From Rhodococcus sovatensis (GTDB taxonomy: Bacteria > Actinomycetota > Actinomycetes > Mycobacteriales > Mycobacteriaceae): 64,000 nt of DNA. The notes below the pieces were generated by a model. That model saw nothing but the letters and a program-made list of their open reading frames with translations. It was not told the DNA's origin and searched no databases. This document shows, one piece after another, positions 1-9,225 of the stretch. Every line of letters starts with the position of its first letter. Within the stretch, counting starts at the first letter, position 1. The position numbers were made by a program, and so were the translations under genes. The stretch is taken from assembly GCF_037327425.1 (NCBI RefSeq), contig NZ_CP147846.1, positions 1,116,001 through 1,180,000 of the forward strand. The letters are read 5' to 3'.

Positions 1-223
1 CGAGGGCGGGAAGGAGGAGACGGAAGCCTGCTCCGAGTCGGGCGGTGGCGTGCGCGACGTCGTCCGTACCCAGACCGCTGTCGACGAGTACGAGACCATG
101 TTCGAATTCGCACACCAGCACGTGACTCACCAGCGCCGGACCACCGATCCGCGCCCGAAACGTCCCGCAGTTGATGTGGCGAACCCTGACCAGCGAACCC
201 AGCGATTGCATGGTGGACATCAT
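1..223 (-). CDS. MBL-fold metallo-hydrolase, partial (N-terminal 74 residues)
   Basis: An open frame on the minus strand runs without a stop from an ATG at 223 to the window edge, so only the N-terminus is visible. It reads VRVRHINCGTFRARIGG, then LVSHVLVCEFEHGLVLVDSGLGTDD. This matches the opening beta strands of metallo-beta-lactamase-fold hydrolases, where a long first strand leads to the conserved Asp of the LVDSG/LVDTG turn. The HxHxDH zinc motif would lie beyond the edge, so catalysis cannot be judged. ATGs at 223, 220 and 211 are all possible starts. The amidase ends 126 bases upstream on the same strand, so the two may be co-transcribed. The family call is by pattern only. Confidence 0.7.
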   Translation of the reverse strand, partial: MMSTMQSLGSLVRVRHINCGTFRARIGGPALVSHVLVCEFEHGLVLVDSGLGTDDVAHATARLGAGFRLLLPAL

Positions 224-349
224 TCCATCCGCGCCCCTACGCATTCACTCTTCCCGCGATCCGCTTGCGTTCCCGCGAGCCCGATTGCCAGCGCGGAAAC
301 ACAATGGGTTCGCAGGAAACCAGGATGCCACTGCGGCGGAGCCGCAATC

Positions 350-1783
350 CTACTGCTCGGCCGATGTGATTTTTCGGAACGGCCGGGCAGCTTCGAGTTC
401 GAACGCCAACTCCAGCAACGTTGCTTCGGCGCCATGGTCGGCCAAGAATTGAACACCGATCGGTAGGCCGTCAGTGGTGTGCGCCAGCGGAAGCGAAATT
501 GCCGGGCCACCTGTGGCGTTGTTGAGCGGAGTGAACGCGACGTACGCCAGAAGTCGCGGGAACAATACATCGAAACCGTTGGCGGGGGAGAGGAATCCGA
601 GCTTCGGTGTCGTGTGTGCAAGCACCGGCGAGACCATGACGTCGATGTCGGAGAAAGCTTCGTGATACCTGTCCGCGGACCGTCGGAGTCGATGAATCAT
701 CTGTGGGGTTCGCCAGAAGTTGCGCATGTAGACGCGTGACAGGCCACGGGTCAACGCATCCGTTCCGGCCGCGTCGAACGTCGGGTCCATCACCTTCTTC
801 CCGAACCTCCGAACAGCAAATGCCAGGAAGGCCCAGTAGATCTTGAAATCTTCCTGGAACTCGCGAAGATCCTTTTCCGACAACGGCAGCCCCAGTTCAC
901 TGACATCGTGTCCAAGATCGGCCAGTAGGTGGGCGCTGTCCTGGACGGCCAGTCCGGTGGTCTCGTCGACGGGTATGCCCGGCAGTGATTCCGTGATCAC
1001 GCCGATTCGGAGTCGACGGTTCGACGGGCCCTCGATCAGCCCGACCGGACGCAGCTTCGGAGGTGTTCGGTACCTCTCGACTTGCGCCACGAACGCGGCT
1101 GTGTCCCTTACTGTGCGAGTGAGAACCCCGTTGGACACGATGTTGACCGGCATTCCAGAGGAATGGGCGTCGGCGATCTCACGGCCGCGGGTGAGCTTGA
1201 GTCCGACCAATCCGCATGCTGCGGCGGGTATGCGAATGGAACCGCCGCCATCGTTGGCGTGCGCGATCGGGACTACACCTGCGGCGACAAGAGCCGCTGA
1301 TCCGCCCGAGGAAGCACCGCTCGAGTAATCGGTGTTCCAGGGATTGCGGGTCGGTGGCAGAGTCTCGTATTCGGTGCTCGCGTTGAAACCGAACTCGGGC
1401 AACGTCGACTTGCCGAGGCTGATCAACCCGGTCGAGAGGAACTGATCGGTGAATGCGGCATTGCGCGACGCTGGGCGCGAGTGAATGGCGAGCGAACCGT
1501 GATCGGTCGGCAATCCAGCGACATCGGTGTTGTCCTTGACGAACGTCGGAACTCCGGAGAAGACGCCTGCAGGCGGGGTTTGTGCAAGTGTGCGTGCACG
1601 GTCGAAGTCAGCAGTCTGGATCGCATTCACACGCTCGTTCACGGCGTCGGCACGTGCAATCGCGGCATCGACAGCCTCGAGTGAACTGATCTCGCCCGCC
1701 TCGATTGCCGCGGCAATACCCGTTGCATCGAGCTCACCCAGAGCATCATCGGCAAACGCATGTACGCGGCCTGGACATGACAT
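350..1783 (-). CDS. amidase (amidase signature family)
   Basis: A 477-residue amidase-signature enzyme that should hydrolyse a carboxamide to acid and ammonia; the substrate cannot be told. The Ser-cisSer-Lys machinery is visible: the Lys in GVPTFVKDNTD near residue 70, the Gly/Ser-rich GASSGGSAALVAAG stretch with the cis-Ser, and the nucleophile Ser in DGGGSIRIPAA. The open frame extends to a GTG at 1876, but the extra 31 residues are not family-like, so the ATG at 1783 (MSCPGRVHAF) is preferred. Length is normal for the family. An MBL-fold hydrolase follows on the same strand. Confidence 0.88.
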   Translation of the reverse strand: MSCPGRVHAFADDALGELDATGIAAAIEAGEISSLEAVDAAIARADAVNERVNAIQTADFDRARTLAQTPPAGVFSGVPTFVKDNTDVAGLPTDHGSLAIHSRPASRNAAFTDQFLSTGLISLGKSTLPEFGFNASTEYETLPPTRNPWNTDYSSGASSGGSAALVAAGVVPIAHANDGGGSIRIPAAACGLVGLKLTRGREIADAHSSGMPVNIVSNGVLTRTVRDTAAFVAQVERYRTPPKLRPVGLIEGPSNRRLRIGVITESLPGIPVDETTGLAVQDSAHLLADLGHDVSELGLPLSEKDLREFQEDFKIYWAFLAFAVRRFGKKVMDPTFDAAGTDALTRGLSRVYMRNFWRTPQMIHRLRRSADRYHEAFSDIDVMVSPVLAHTTPKLGFLSPANGFDVLFPRLLAYVAFTPLNNATGGPAISLPLAHTTDGLPIGVQFLADHGAEATLLELAFELEAARPFRKITSAEQ

Positions 1784-1993
1784 GAAGACCCGCTTCCTCG
1801 TCAGCTGCGATAGTCGACCGAACCGATCGACTATCGCACACTCGCGATCGAGCACGAATCGAAGTGGGTCATTCACAACGAATTCGACGCGGCAGAGATC
1901 TTCGCGTGATGTTGAGGGCCGGTCGTTCAGTCGAAGTGCATAGACCGATGCTCCGGCCGGAAGGTCTATGCCGCGGTATGTCTTACTTCGGGG

Positions 1994-2194
1994 TCAGTCC
2001 GTCTTCGGAGTCGGTGCGTGGAACGGGATGTGGCTGTCACGCTCTGCGTCGAGGCGCTTTTCGAAGGCGTCGACCTGTGCGTCGAGCTCTGCTGCATCCG
2101 GTACGTTCTCGTCGTGGCCGGGAGCGCCGAGGCCGGGGTCGGCCGCATCGATCGAATCGTCGTGATGATGTCTGGGCATGAATGGCTCGGTCAT
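1994..2194 (-). CDS. small acidic hypothetical protein
   Basis: A 66-residue reading frame with biased, protein-like composition (many Asp, Glu, His and Pro; a short AELDAQVDAFEKRLDAE helix). It has no signal peptide, membrane segment or family I recognise. It lies on the same strand as its neighbours, between the desaturase and the amidase. I see no clear ribosome-binding site before the ATG at 2194. Overlapping plus-strand frames look less protein-like. It may be real, but the evidence is only composition and position. Confidence 0.4.
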   Translation of the reverse strand: MTEPFMPRHHHDDSIDAADPGLGAPGHDENVPDAAELDAQVDAFEKRLDAERDSHIPFHAPTPKTD

Positions 2195-2269
2195 GGTTCA
2201 TGATCGGATTCGCGCCCAAACGTTGTCAACCAACGGCAGATGAATTCAGCGGAGAAGAACCTGCTTGTG

Positions 2270-3694
2270 TCAGTCGTCGCCGCGGGGCGGTGGTTCGACG
2301 TCGACACCACCGGAGTTGTGCTCCGGTCCGGCGGCAGGGTGCCCGGCGGGAACGCGGCTACGCGAGCGTGCGGCCTCGCTGTCGGAAGGCGTGGCGCTGA
2401 ACTTGCGACGCCAGGCTTCTTCCGGCCGGTAGGGGCCTGGCTTCGGCCGAATCTTGCCGCCGGGGAGGGCCAGTCTCGCGATGGTGCGGTGCACCATGCC
2501 CCACTGCTGCATCAGCGGCCCACTGTTGTACGGCAACTGGTAGCGCTCGCAGATGTCCTTGATCTTCGGTGCGACCTCGGAATATCTGGTGCTGGGCATG
2601 TCCGGGTACAGGTGGTGCTCGACCTGGTAGCTGAGGTTGCCGCTCATGAGGTGGAACAGGGGACCACCGTCGATATTGGCGGCGCCGACGAGTTGACGGA
2701 CGTACCAGCCACCGCGGGTTTCGTTCTCGACCTCTTCCTCGCTGAACGTGTATGCCTGATCCGGGAAGTGACCGCAGAAGATGATTCCGTGCGACCACAC
2801 GTTGCGGATGATGTTCGCCGTGAAGTTGGCAGCGAGGGTGGACAGGAACGTGCTCTCGATACCGCTGAATCTGCTGTCGAAAAACGCGGCCGTCTTGCGC
2901 GATGCGCCGAAGCGGGTGGACGAGCGCAGCTTTGTCGCGATCCTCGACCTCTTACTCTCGCGCAGTCGGCCGCCCGACGCCAACTGTGCCAGTGCAAACG
3001 CGCCGGCACTGATGACCGGCCAGCCGACGTAGTCCTTGACGAACTGCTTGCGTGCCTTTACCGCAATACCTTTGAGGTCGCTGATGACATCTTTGGCGGG
3101 CTTCTCGCCCCGTCGGATCGCCTCGATATCGAGGTCGTGCAATGCGACGCCCCACTCGAAGAACGCCATCAGGAGGACGTTGTAGAACGGCTGGGCTAGA
3201 TACACCGGATGCCATTTCTGGCGCGGATCGATCCGCATGATCTCGTATCCGAGATCTTTGTCCTTGCCTCGAATGTTGGTGTACGTGTGGTGGACGTAGT
3301 TGTGCGAGTGCTTCCAGGACTGCGCTGTGGATGCCGTGTCCCAGTCCCACACCGAGGAGTGGATCTCTGGATCGTTCATCCAGTCCCACTGCCCATGCAT
3401 GACGTTGTGACCGATTTCCATGTTTTCGAGAATCTTGGCGATTCCGAGGCATGCGGTGCCGGCAACCCAGGCAGGCTTGCTCGTCGAGCCGAGCAGCAGA
3501 ACTCGACCTGCGACGAGCAACTGGCGTTGGGCCGCGATTACGGAAGTGATGTACTTGCGGTCCTTCGCGCCGAGGCTCGCATAGACCTCGTCGTGAATGG
3601 CGTCGAATTCTTTGGCGAGCTCGGCGATGGTGTCGTCGCTGAGATGTGCCAGTGGATTGACTGGATCTATCCTGGTTGTGTCTTCGATGGTCAT
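2270..3694 (-). CDS. desA3: DesA3-like membrane acyl-CoA/fatty-acid desaturase
   Basis: A 474-residue integral-membrane di-iron desaturase expected to introduce a cis double bond into stearoyl-CoA-type substrates, taking electrons from the reductase encoded just upstream. All three histidine boxes are present: HNVMH (near 95), HNYVHH (near 130) and VEHH before LYPD (near 365). Rv3229c (DesA3) is the M. tuberculosis counterpart and has the same neighbour. The start at 3694 is preferred over 3712 because AAGGGG sits seven bases before it. A basic Ser/Arg-rich stretch (about residues 235-275, RLRESKRSRIATKLRSS) between hydrophobic segments looks like a cytosolic loop and may be a lineage-specific insertion. 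The C-terminal 45 residues are polar and probably disordered. Confidence 0.9.
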   Translation of the reverse strand: MTIEDTTRIDPVNPLAHLSDDTIAELAKEFDAIHDEVYASLGAKDRKYITSVIAAQRQLLVAGRVLLLGSTSKPAWVAGTACLGIAKILENMEIGHNVMHGQWDWMNDPEIHSSVWDWDTASTAQSWKHSHNYVHHTYTNIRGKDKDLGYEIMRIDPRQKWHPVYLAQPFYNVLLMAFFEWGVALHDLDIEAIRRGEKPAKDVISDLKGIAVKARKQFVKDYVGWPVISAGAFALAQLASGGRLRESKRSRIATKLRSSTRFGASRKTAAFFDSRFSGIESTFLSTLAANFTANIIRNVWSHGIIFCGHFPDQAYTFSEEEVENETRGGWYVRQLVGAANIDGGPLFHLMSGNLSYQVEHHLYPDMPSTRYSEVAPKIKDICERYQLPYNSGPLMQQWGMVHRTIARLALPGGKIRPKPGPYRPEEAWRRKFSATPSDSEAARSRSRVPAGHPAAGPEHNSGGVDVEPPPRGDD

Positions 3695-3725
3695 GCGTAC
3701 CCCTTGTCGCAATTGAATCGTGAAC

Positions 3726-4898
3726 TCATAGTTCGATTTCGATGTCGCCCTCTGCCGTGTTCACGCAGATCCGCACCGCTTGCCCCGTAGGTTCCGAGAC
3801 GTCCCCGTTTCGAAGGTCTCGTAAACGCCCGGACTTGAGCGTGCCGACACAGGTATGGCAAATCCCGATGCGGCAACCGAAGGTCAAATCGAGACCCGCG
3901 TCTTCGCCTGCGGCCAGAATGGTGGTGCTGCCGTCGCACTCGACGTCCTTGTTGCTGTTGGTGAAGCGGACGGTGCCGCCCTCACCTGCATCGTCACCCC
4001 CACCGATGACAGGTTGGAAGCTCTCGTAGTGGAACCGATCGGAATTGCCCTGGTCCTTCCAGAACGACCGAAGATCGTCCAGATGCTCGCCCGGACCCGA
4101 GCAGAACGCGTCGCGCTCGCGCCAGTCAGGGACCAGCGCGTCCAACTCCGAAGCCTTCATCCGGCCTTCGTCGCTGGTGATACGGAGCTCGAGACGCAGC
4201 CCGTCGTGTTTTGCCGCCAGCTCTTCGAGCGTCTCGGCGAACATGAGCTGTTCACGGGTGTGCACCGAGTGCACGACCACGATGTCGGACATCTGGTCGT
4301 GGTGATCGAGACTGCGCAGCATGCTGATGATGGGCGTGATGCCGCTGCCTGCGCTGATGAACACCATCTTGTCCGGGATCGGACTCGGTAGCGTGAACTC
4401 ACCCTCCACCTCGCTGAGACGGACGATGTCGCCCGTCCTGATGGTCCCCACCAGGTACGGCGAGACGGTGCCCTCCGGTACGAGCTTCGGGCTGACGCTC
4501 ACGAGGCCGTCAACCGGGTCGGGATCGGACGTCAACGAGTACGCCCGCCAGTGGTAGCGGCCGTCGATGAGTACACCGAGACGTACGTACTGTCCCGGCG
4601 TATGACCTGCCCATTCGAATCCGGGCCGGATGAACACCGACACCGCATCCGATCCTTCGGGCGCGACTGAAACCACCTGGCCCCGCAACTCCCGTGTCGT
4701 CCACAGGGGGTTGATCATCGACAAATAGTCGTCGGGTCTCAGCGGATTGAACAACATTCGGACAGCGCGCAGCGCCGTCCTACGAACCAATGAAACCTGG
4801 GGCTTGGCCCCCCGCTCTGCCACATCTGCAACGTAACCGCCACTCAGCGGGCTTCGTGCGAAAATCGGCCAAATGGGCCGAATATTTTTGCATTGCAA
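3726..4898 (-). CDS. ferredoxin-type oxidoreductase, electron donor to the desaturase
   Basis: A 390-residue electron-transfer protein: an FAD-binding barrel (HTPGQYVRLG, then RAYSLTS, near 100-120), an NAD(P)-binding domain (FISAGSGITPIISML near 180), and a C-terminal plant-type [2Fe-2S] domain with cysteines in GCRIGICHTCVG and a fourth Cys in VRICVNTAEGD. It is the counterpart of Rv3230c, the NADPH oxidoreductase that feeds DesA3. The desaturase follows 31 bases downstream on the same strand, so the two form an operon. The start at 4898 has no evident ribosome-binding site and could lie somewhat further in. The gene is divergent from the alcohol dehydrogenase at 5058. Confidence 0.9.
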   Translation of the reverse strand: MQCKNIRPIWPIFARSPLSGGYVADVAERGAKPQVSLVRRTALRAVRMLFNPLRPDDYLSMINPLWTTRELRGQVVSVAPEGSDAVSVFIRPGFEWAGHTPGQYVRLGVLIDGRYHWRAYSLTSDPDPVDGLVSVSPKLVPEGTVSPYLVGTIRTGDIVRLSEVEGEFTLPSPIPDKMVFISAGSGITPIISMLRSLDHHDQMSDIVVVHSVHTREQLMFAETLEELAAKHDGLRLELRITSDEGRMKASELDALVPDWRERDAFCSGPGEHLDDLRSFWKDQGNSDRFHYESFQPVIGGGDDAGEGGTVRFTNSNKDVECDGSTTILAAGEDAGLDLTFGCRIGICHTCVGTLKSGRLRDLRNGDVSEPTGQAVRICVNTAEGDIEIEL

Positions 4899-5057
4899 GC
4901 AGATTGGAGATTCAACGATCGTCTCCGGGGCACGCGAATGCCCGAGCGCCCGGCGCTCCGAGGCAGGTATTACCCGTCAGTAGCTTACTCAAACATCGCC
5001 AAACTGCCCTGCGAACTCGAACGAGTGCGTACTGCGTGACTACCGCACAATGAAACG

Positions 5058-6065
5058 ATGAAAGCAGCAATCTACGAGACGTTCGGCGGCCCGATCGAGA
5101 TACGTGAACTACCGAATCCGACGTGCTCGCCGCACGGGGTCGTCGTCGAGGTCGAAGCTACCGGTCTGTGCCGGAGTGACTGGCACGGCTGGCGCGGTCA
5201 CGATCCTGACATTCCGCTGCCGAACATTCCTGGTCATGAACTGGCAGGAATCGTCGTCGAAGTCGGTGACCTCGTCGAACGTTTCGCCGTCGGCGCCCGC
5301 ATCACGGTCCCGTTCGTCAATGCCTGCGGGGACTGTCCGCCATGCCGACGCGGCGACCAGCAAGTGTGCGACGTTCAAACTCAGCCCGGTTTCACCCACC
5401 ACGGATCGTTCGCCGACCGAGTCGCGCTCGAACACGCGGACGTCAATCTCGTCTTGCTCCCCGACGAGATCGACTTCGACACCGCCGCAAGTCTCGGATG
5501 CAGGTTCGCGACCGCCTACCGGGCGGTCGTACAGGTAGCCGGCGTACAGCGAGGAGATGTGGTCGCGGTGCACGGGTGCGGCGGCGTCGGGCTGTCAGCG
5601 GTGATGATTGCGGCTTCCCGAGGCGCACACGTGATCGCCGTCGATCCTGCGTCGGCCAGTCGTGAACTCGCCCGCACACTCGGGGCAACCGAGGCGTACT
5701 CGGACGCGTCCAGTGTGCGCGACGTCGACGTCTCGCTGGATTGCTTCGGCGCGATGGAAACGATGCGGGCGTCCATCGGTTGCCTGCGTCCGCGTGGCAG
5801 GCACGTTCAGGTGGGCCTGCTGGGCGAAAACGGATCTCCGACGGTCGACATGGGCCGCGTCATCGCCAAGGAGCTTCAGGTGCTGGGCAGTCACGGGATG
5901 TCGGCCCACACCTACCCGGCGATGCTCGCCGAGATCTCGGCGGGGACCCTACGCCCGCAGGCGCTTGTCCGGGAGGTCATCGGTATCGAGGAGGCGGCGG
6001 CCCGGCTGATGACGCTCGATGCGTCGGGTGCCGGCGCGGGCGGGGTGACAATCGTGCATCCGTGA
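5058..6065 (+). CDS. zinc-dependent alcohol dehydrogenase
   Basis: A 335-residue medium-chain dehydrogenase oxidising an alcohol with NAD(P). Visible features are the catalytic zinc ligands Cys in GLCRSDWHG (near 38) and His-Glu in PGHELAG (near 60), the structural zinc cysteines CGDCPPCRRGDQQVC (near 92-106), and the Rossmann motif GCGGVGLSAV (near 175). Length is normal. It stands alone between divergent and convergent neighbours, so the context gives no substrate. Confidence 0.9.
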   Translation: MKAAIYETFGGPIEIRELPNPTCSPHGVVVEVEATGLCRSDWHGWRGHDPDIPLPNIPGHELAGIVVEVGDLVERFAVGARITVPFVNACGDCPPCRRGDQQVCDVQTQPGFTHHGSFADRVALEHADVNLVLLPDEIDFDTAASLGCRFATAYRAVVQVAGVQRGDVVAVHGCGGVGLSAVMIAASRGAHVIAVDPASASRELARTLGATEAYSDASSVRDVDVSLDCFGAMETMRASIGCLRPRGRHVQVGLLGENGSPTVDMGRVIAKELQVLGSHGMSAHTYPAMLAEISAGTLRPQALVREVIGIEEAAARLMTLDASGAGAGGVTIVHP

Positions 6066-6119
6066 CAACTGCCGCCTCCACCCGAACACCCCCGCCCCGA
6101 ACGCCCCGCCCCGCATGCG

Positions 6120-7139
6120 TCAGCGCCAACCCAGTGCGGGTGCCACCTCGGTGAGTAGCGATTCCATCACGTGCGCGCAGTAGTCGACGCCGAGTTGGTT
6201 GGGAACGGTGAGCAGCACGGTATCGGCGGCGGCGATAGCCTCATCCGCGGCAAGTTCCTCGATGAGTCGGTCCGGTTCGCCTGCGTAGGACTTGCCGAAG
6301 CGAGCAATGCCTCCGTCGATGTACCCGACCTGATCCTGTCCCTCTGTCTGCCGCCCGAAGTAGGCGCGGTCCGTTTCGTTCACGATCGGAAAGATGCTCC
6401 GACTGACCGAGACGCGCGGCTCATGTGAGTGCTGGGCGTCTGCCCAGGTCTTGCGAAAGCGCTCGATCTGCTCGGCTTGCAATTGGTGAAACGGGACTCC
6501 GGTGTCCTCGGTCAGCAGCGTCGAACTCATCAGATTCATGCCCTGCTCGGCCGCCCATTCTGCGGTCTGGCGGTTTCCGGCTCCCCACCAGATCCGCTCG
6601 CGCAAACCAGCAGAGTGCGGTTCGAGACGAAGCAATCCCGGGGGATTCGGGAACATCGGGCGAGGATTGGGCTCGGCGAATCCCTTGCCTTCGAGGAGGT
6701 CGAGGAACGTACGAGTGTGATCGCGAGCCATCTCCGCGTGATCGGTGCCGTCCTGCGGAACGTGACCGAAGTACTTGTACCCCTCGATCACCTGCTCGGG
6801 CGATCCTCGGCTGATGCCGAGCTGCAGTCGGCCTCCCGAGATGAGGTCGGCAGATCCCGCATCCTCGGTCATGTAGTAGGGGTTCTCGTAGCGCATGTCG
6901 ATGACTCCGGTACCGATCTCGATGGAGTCGGTCTTGGCGCCGATCGCCGCGAGCAGCGGGAACGGCGAGGAGAGCTGATTGGCAAAGTGGTGCACGCGGT
7001 AGTACGCGCCGTCGGCGCCCAACTCCTCGGCAGCAACCGCCAGATCGATCGACTGAAGGAGTACTTCCGAAGCGGACCGCGTCTGGGACTGCGGTGACGG
7101 CGTCCAGTGACCGAACGACAAGAACCCGATCTTTTTCAT
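6120..7139 (-). CDS. LLM-class flavin-dependent oxidoreductase
   Basis: A 339-residue bacterial-luciferase-like monooxygenase using reduced FMN or F420. The family pattern is visible: an N-terminal beta strand (KKIGFLSFGHW), the ELGADGAYYRVHHF segment, the IEIGTGVIDMRYENPYYMTEDAG stretch (broken into shorter parts in the protein), and GRLQLGISRGSPEQVIEGY. It is convergent with the alcohol dehydrogenase. The 80 bases between its start and the rsbQ-like gene form a divergent promoter region. The substrate is unknown. Confidence 0.88.
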   Translation of the reverse strand: MKKIGFLSFGHWTPSPQSQTRSASEVLLQSIDLAVAAEELGADGAYYRVHHFANQLSSPFPLLAAIGAKTDSIEIGTGVIDMRYENPYYMTEDAGSADLISGGRLQLGISRGSPEQVIEGYKYFGHVPQDGTDHAEMARDHTRTFLDLLEGKGFAEPNPRPMFPNPPGLLRLEPHSAGLRERIWWGAGNRQTAEWAAEQGMNLMSSTLLTEDTGVPFHQLQAEQIERFRKTWADAQHSHEPRVSVSRSIFPIVNETDRAYFGRQTEGQDQVGYIDGGIARFGKSYAGEPDRLIEELAADEAIAAADTVLLTVPNQLGVDYCAHVMESLLTEVAPALGWR

Positions 7140-7218
7140 TGTCGCTTCAACAAGAGACGCAAGATTCCTATTCCGCCTCCGCGCTCACCAGCGAATAGGC
7201 GGGTGAGACACTGAGTCC

Positions 7219-8019
7219 GTGGATGTGCGAGCAAGGAACAATGTGTCGATCGTGGGCAAGGACGGCGGCCCGACGGTCATGCTTGCGCACGGTTTCGGTT
7301 GCGATCAGCAGCTGTGGCGTGCCGTCACCGAACTGTTGACGCCGACGTGCCGCGTCGTGCTGTTCGATCATGTGGGAGCCGGTGCATCCGACGTGGCGGC
7401 GTGGGATCAAGAACGCTATTCGTCTCTCGATGCATACGCGGCCGACGTCGTGGACATCGTGACCGATCTCGATCTGCGGAACGTCACCTTCGTCGGTCAC
7501 TCGGTGGCATCGATGATCGGCGTTTTGGCGGCGGCGGCGCGACCGGACTTGTTCGCCCGGCTCGTTCTGCTGACACCGTCACCCCGGTACATCGACGACG
7601 GTGACTACCGAGGCGGGTTCAGCATCGCCGACATCGACGAACTACTCGACTCGCTCGACAGCAACTACCTCGGTTGGTCTCGCCAAATGGCTCCGCAGAT
7701 CATGGGCAACCCCGATCGTCCTGAACTCGGCGACGAATTGACCGAGAGCTTCTGCAGGACAGACCCTGCGTGTGCTCGATCGTTCGCGCGAGCTACCTTT
7801 CTGTCGGACAATCGGGCAGATCTGGAGCGGGTGGTGACTCCGACTCTCGTGATCGACTGCGCCAACGATTCGCTCGCTCCACCATCAGTGGGACGCTATG
7901 TCTGCGAACACATCACAGGCAGCTCCTTGATCACGCTGGATGCGAGTGGACACTGCCCACAGGTGAGCAACCCGGATATCACTGCGCAGGCGATTCTGTC
8001 GTTCGTCGACTTCTCATGA
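7219..8019 (+). CDS. RsbQ-like alpha/beta hydrolase
   Basis: A 266-residue alpha/beta hydrolase resembling RsbQ of Bacillus, which the PAS-domain phosphatase RsbP needs for sigma-B energy-stress signalling. The oxyanion motif AHGFG is near residue 27, the nucleophile elbow GHSVASM near 95, the acid in DCANDSLAP near 215 and the His in SGHCPQ near 245. It starts at a GTG. Its TGA overlaps the ATG of the next gene, a PAS-PP2C phosphatase, by four bases, which reproduces the rsbQ-rsbP pairing and is the main support for the call. The natural ligand is unknown. Confidence 0.85.
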   Translation: MDVRARNNVSIVGKDGGPTVMLAHGFGCDQQLWRAVTELLTPTCRVVLFDHVGAGASDVAAWDQERYSSLDAYAADVVDIVTDLDLRNVTFVGHSVASMIGVLAAAARPDLFARLVLLTPSPRYIDDGDYRGGFSIADIDELLDSLDSNYLGWSRQMAPQIMGNPDRPELGDELTESFCRTDPACARSFARATFLSDNRADLERVVTPTLVIDCANDSLAPPSVGRYVCEHITGSSLITLDASGHCPQVSNPDITAQAILSFVDFS

Positions 8020-9218
8020 ACGACCGTCCGATGAACGACGCCGATCCGCTGCTGCACGACACCGCCGAGGATCTCTACGAGTTCGCACCGTGCGGTTACC
8101 TGTCGACCTGGCCCGACGGCAGGATCGCGAAAGTGAATGCCACCCTGTTGAAGTGGCTCGAGTACGAACGTGGAGAACTGCTCGGACGCTGCTTCGCGGA
8201 TCTCCTCACAGTCGGCGGTCGCATCCATTACGAGACTCATTTCGCGCCGCTGCTCCTCACTCGCGGCTCGATCGAGAGTGCAGCACTCGATCTGATCGAC
8301 TCGCACGGCGAGCGGCTTCCTGTCTTCGTCACCGCGAACACCAGGATGGGTCCGGACGGGGTTCCGGCTCTGATTCGTATCACCGCACTCGACGCCAGGG
8401 AACGACGCTCCTACGAGCGCGAGCTGATCGAGGAACGCCGACGCGCCGAATTCGAACGTGAGCGTGTGCAGGTACTCGCCACCACTCTGCAGCGATCGCT
8501 ACTGCCTCCGTCGCTTACGCCGCCCAACGGAGTCGACGCCGACGCGTACTACCACTTCGCCTCGAATTACGACGTCGGGGGAGATTTCTACGACCTGTTT
8601 CCGTTGTCGGACAATCGGTGGGGCTTCTTCCTGGGAGACGTGTGCGGCAAGGGCCCCGAGGCTGCAGCCATCACCTCGTCGACGAGATACACCCTCCGCG
8701 CGGCGGCGGTGTACGACCGAGATCCGGCAACGGTGCTGCGCGATCTCAATTCGCTTCTCCTGCAGGAGTTCGGACAGGAAGCGGCCAAATTCTGCACCGT
8801 CGTGTTCGGGATCATGACCCTCGGTGGGGGTGGACTCGACGTCGAATTGGCCAGTGGCGGGCACCCGCCGGCAATGCTGCTCCGAAAGGTCGGCACCGCA
8901 GAGTATTTGGACACGCCGGGCGGACAACTCGTAGGGATTCTTCCTGATGCTCGGTTCGTGTCGACTCGCATTCGGTTGATGCCGGGGGACACCGTGGTGC
9001 TCTATTCCGACGGCCTGACCGAAGCACGCACCGGAATCGGTCGCGAGCGTTACGACGACGACGGAGCGTTGCTCGAGTTCGCGAAGGCTCACGCCCCGTC
9101 GAGCGCGCACCGAATCGTCGGCGTACTTCGCGACTTGATGGAGAGCTTCGGCGCCGGACTGGAAGACGACGCGGCGATCATGGCGTTCGGGTTGCCGGCG
9201 TCGGATCACTCCGTCTGA
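8016..9218 (+). CDS. RsbP-like PAS domain / PP2C (SpoIIE-type) serine phosphatase
   Basis: A 400-residue signalling phosphatase. An N-terminal PAS domain (about residues 15-125, YEFAPCGYLSTWPDGRI) is followed by a coiled-coil linker rich in Glu and Arg (about 125-150). The C-terminal SpoIIE/PP2C domain has VGGDFYDLFPL, GDVCGKGPEAA and ASGGHPPAMLL, the Asp/Gly motifs that bind catalytic metals, and ends with LEDDAAIMA. RsbP-type enzymes dephosphorylate an anti-anti-sigma factor under energy stress. No sigma or anti-sigma gene is adjacent, so the target must lie elsewhere. The ATG at 8016 overlaps the rsbQ-like stop, implying translational coupling. Confidence 0.9.
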   Translation: MNDRPMNDADPLLHDTAEDLYEFAPCGYLSTWPDGRIAKVNATLLKWLEYERGELLGRCFADLLTVGGRIHYETHFAPLLLTRGSIESAALDLIDSHGERLPVFVTANTRMGPDGVPALIRITALDARERRSYERELIEERRRAEFERERVQVLATTLQRSLLPPSLTPPNGVDADAYYHFASNYDVGGDFYDLFPLSDNRWGFFLGDVCGKGPEAAAITSSTRYTLRAAAVYDRDPATVLRDLNSLLLQEFGQEAAKFCTVVFGIMTLGGGGLDVELASGGHPPAMLLRKVGTAEYLDTPGGQLVGILPDARFVSTRIRLMPGDTVVLYSDGLTEARTGIGRERYDDDGALLEFAKAHAPSSAHRIVGVLRDLMESFGAGLEDDAAIMAFGLPASDHSV

Positions 9219-9225
9219 AACTCGC

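Noticed and set aside
1864..2203. Plus-strand small frames opposite the small acidic protein
   Set aside because: Several overlapping short frames without motifs; the minus-strand frame is more protein-like, though itself uncertain.
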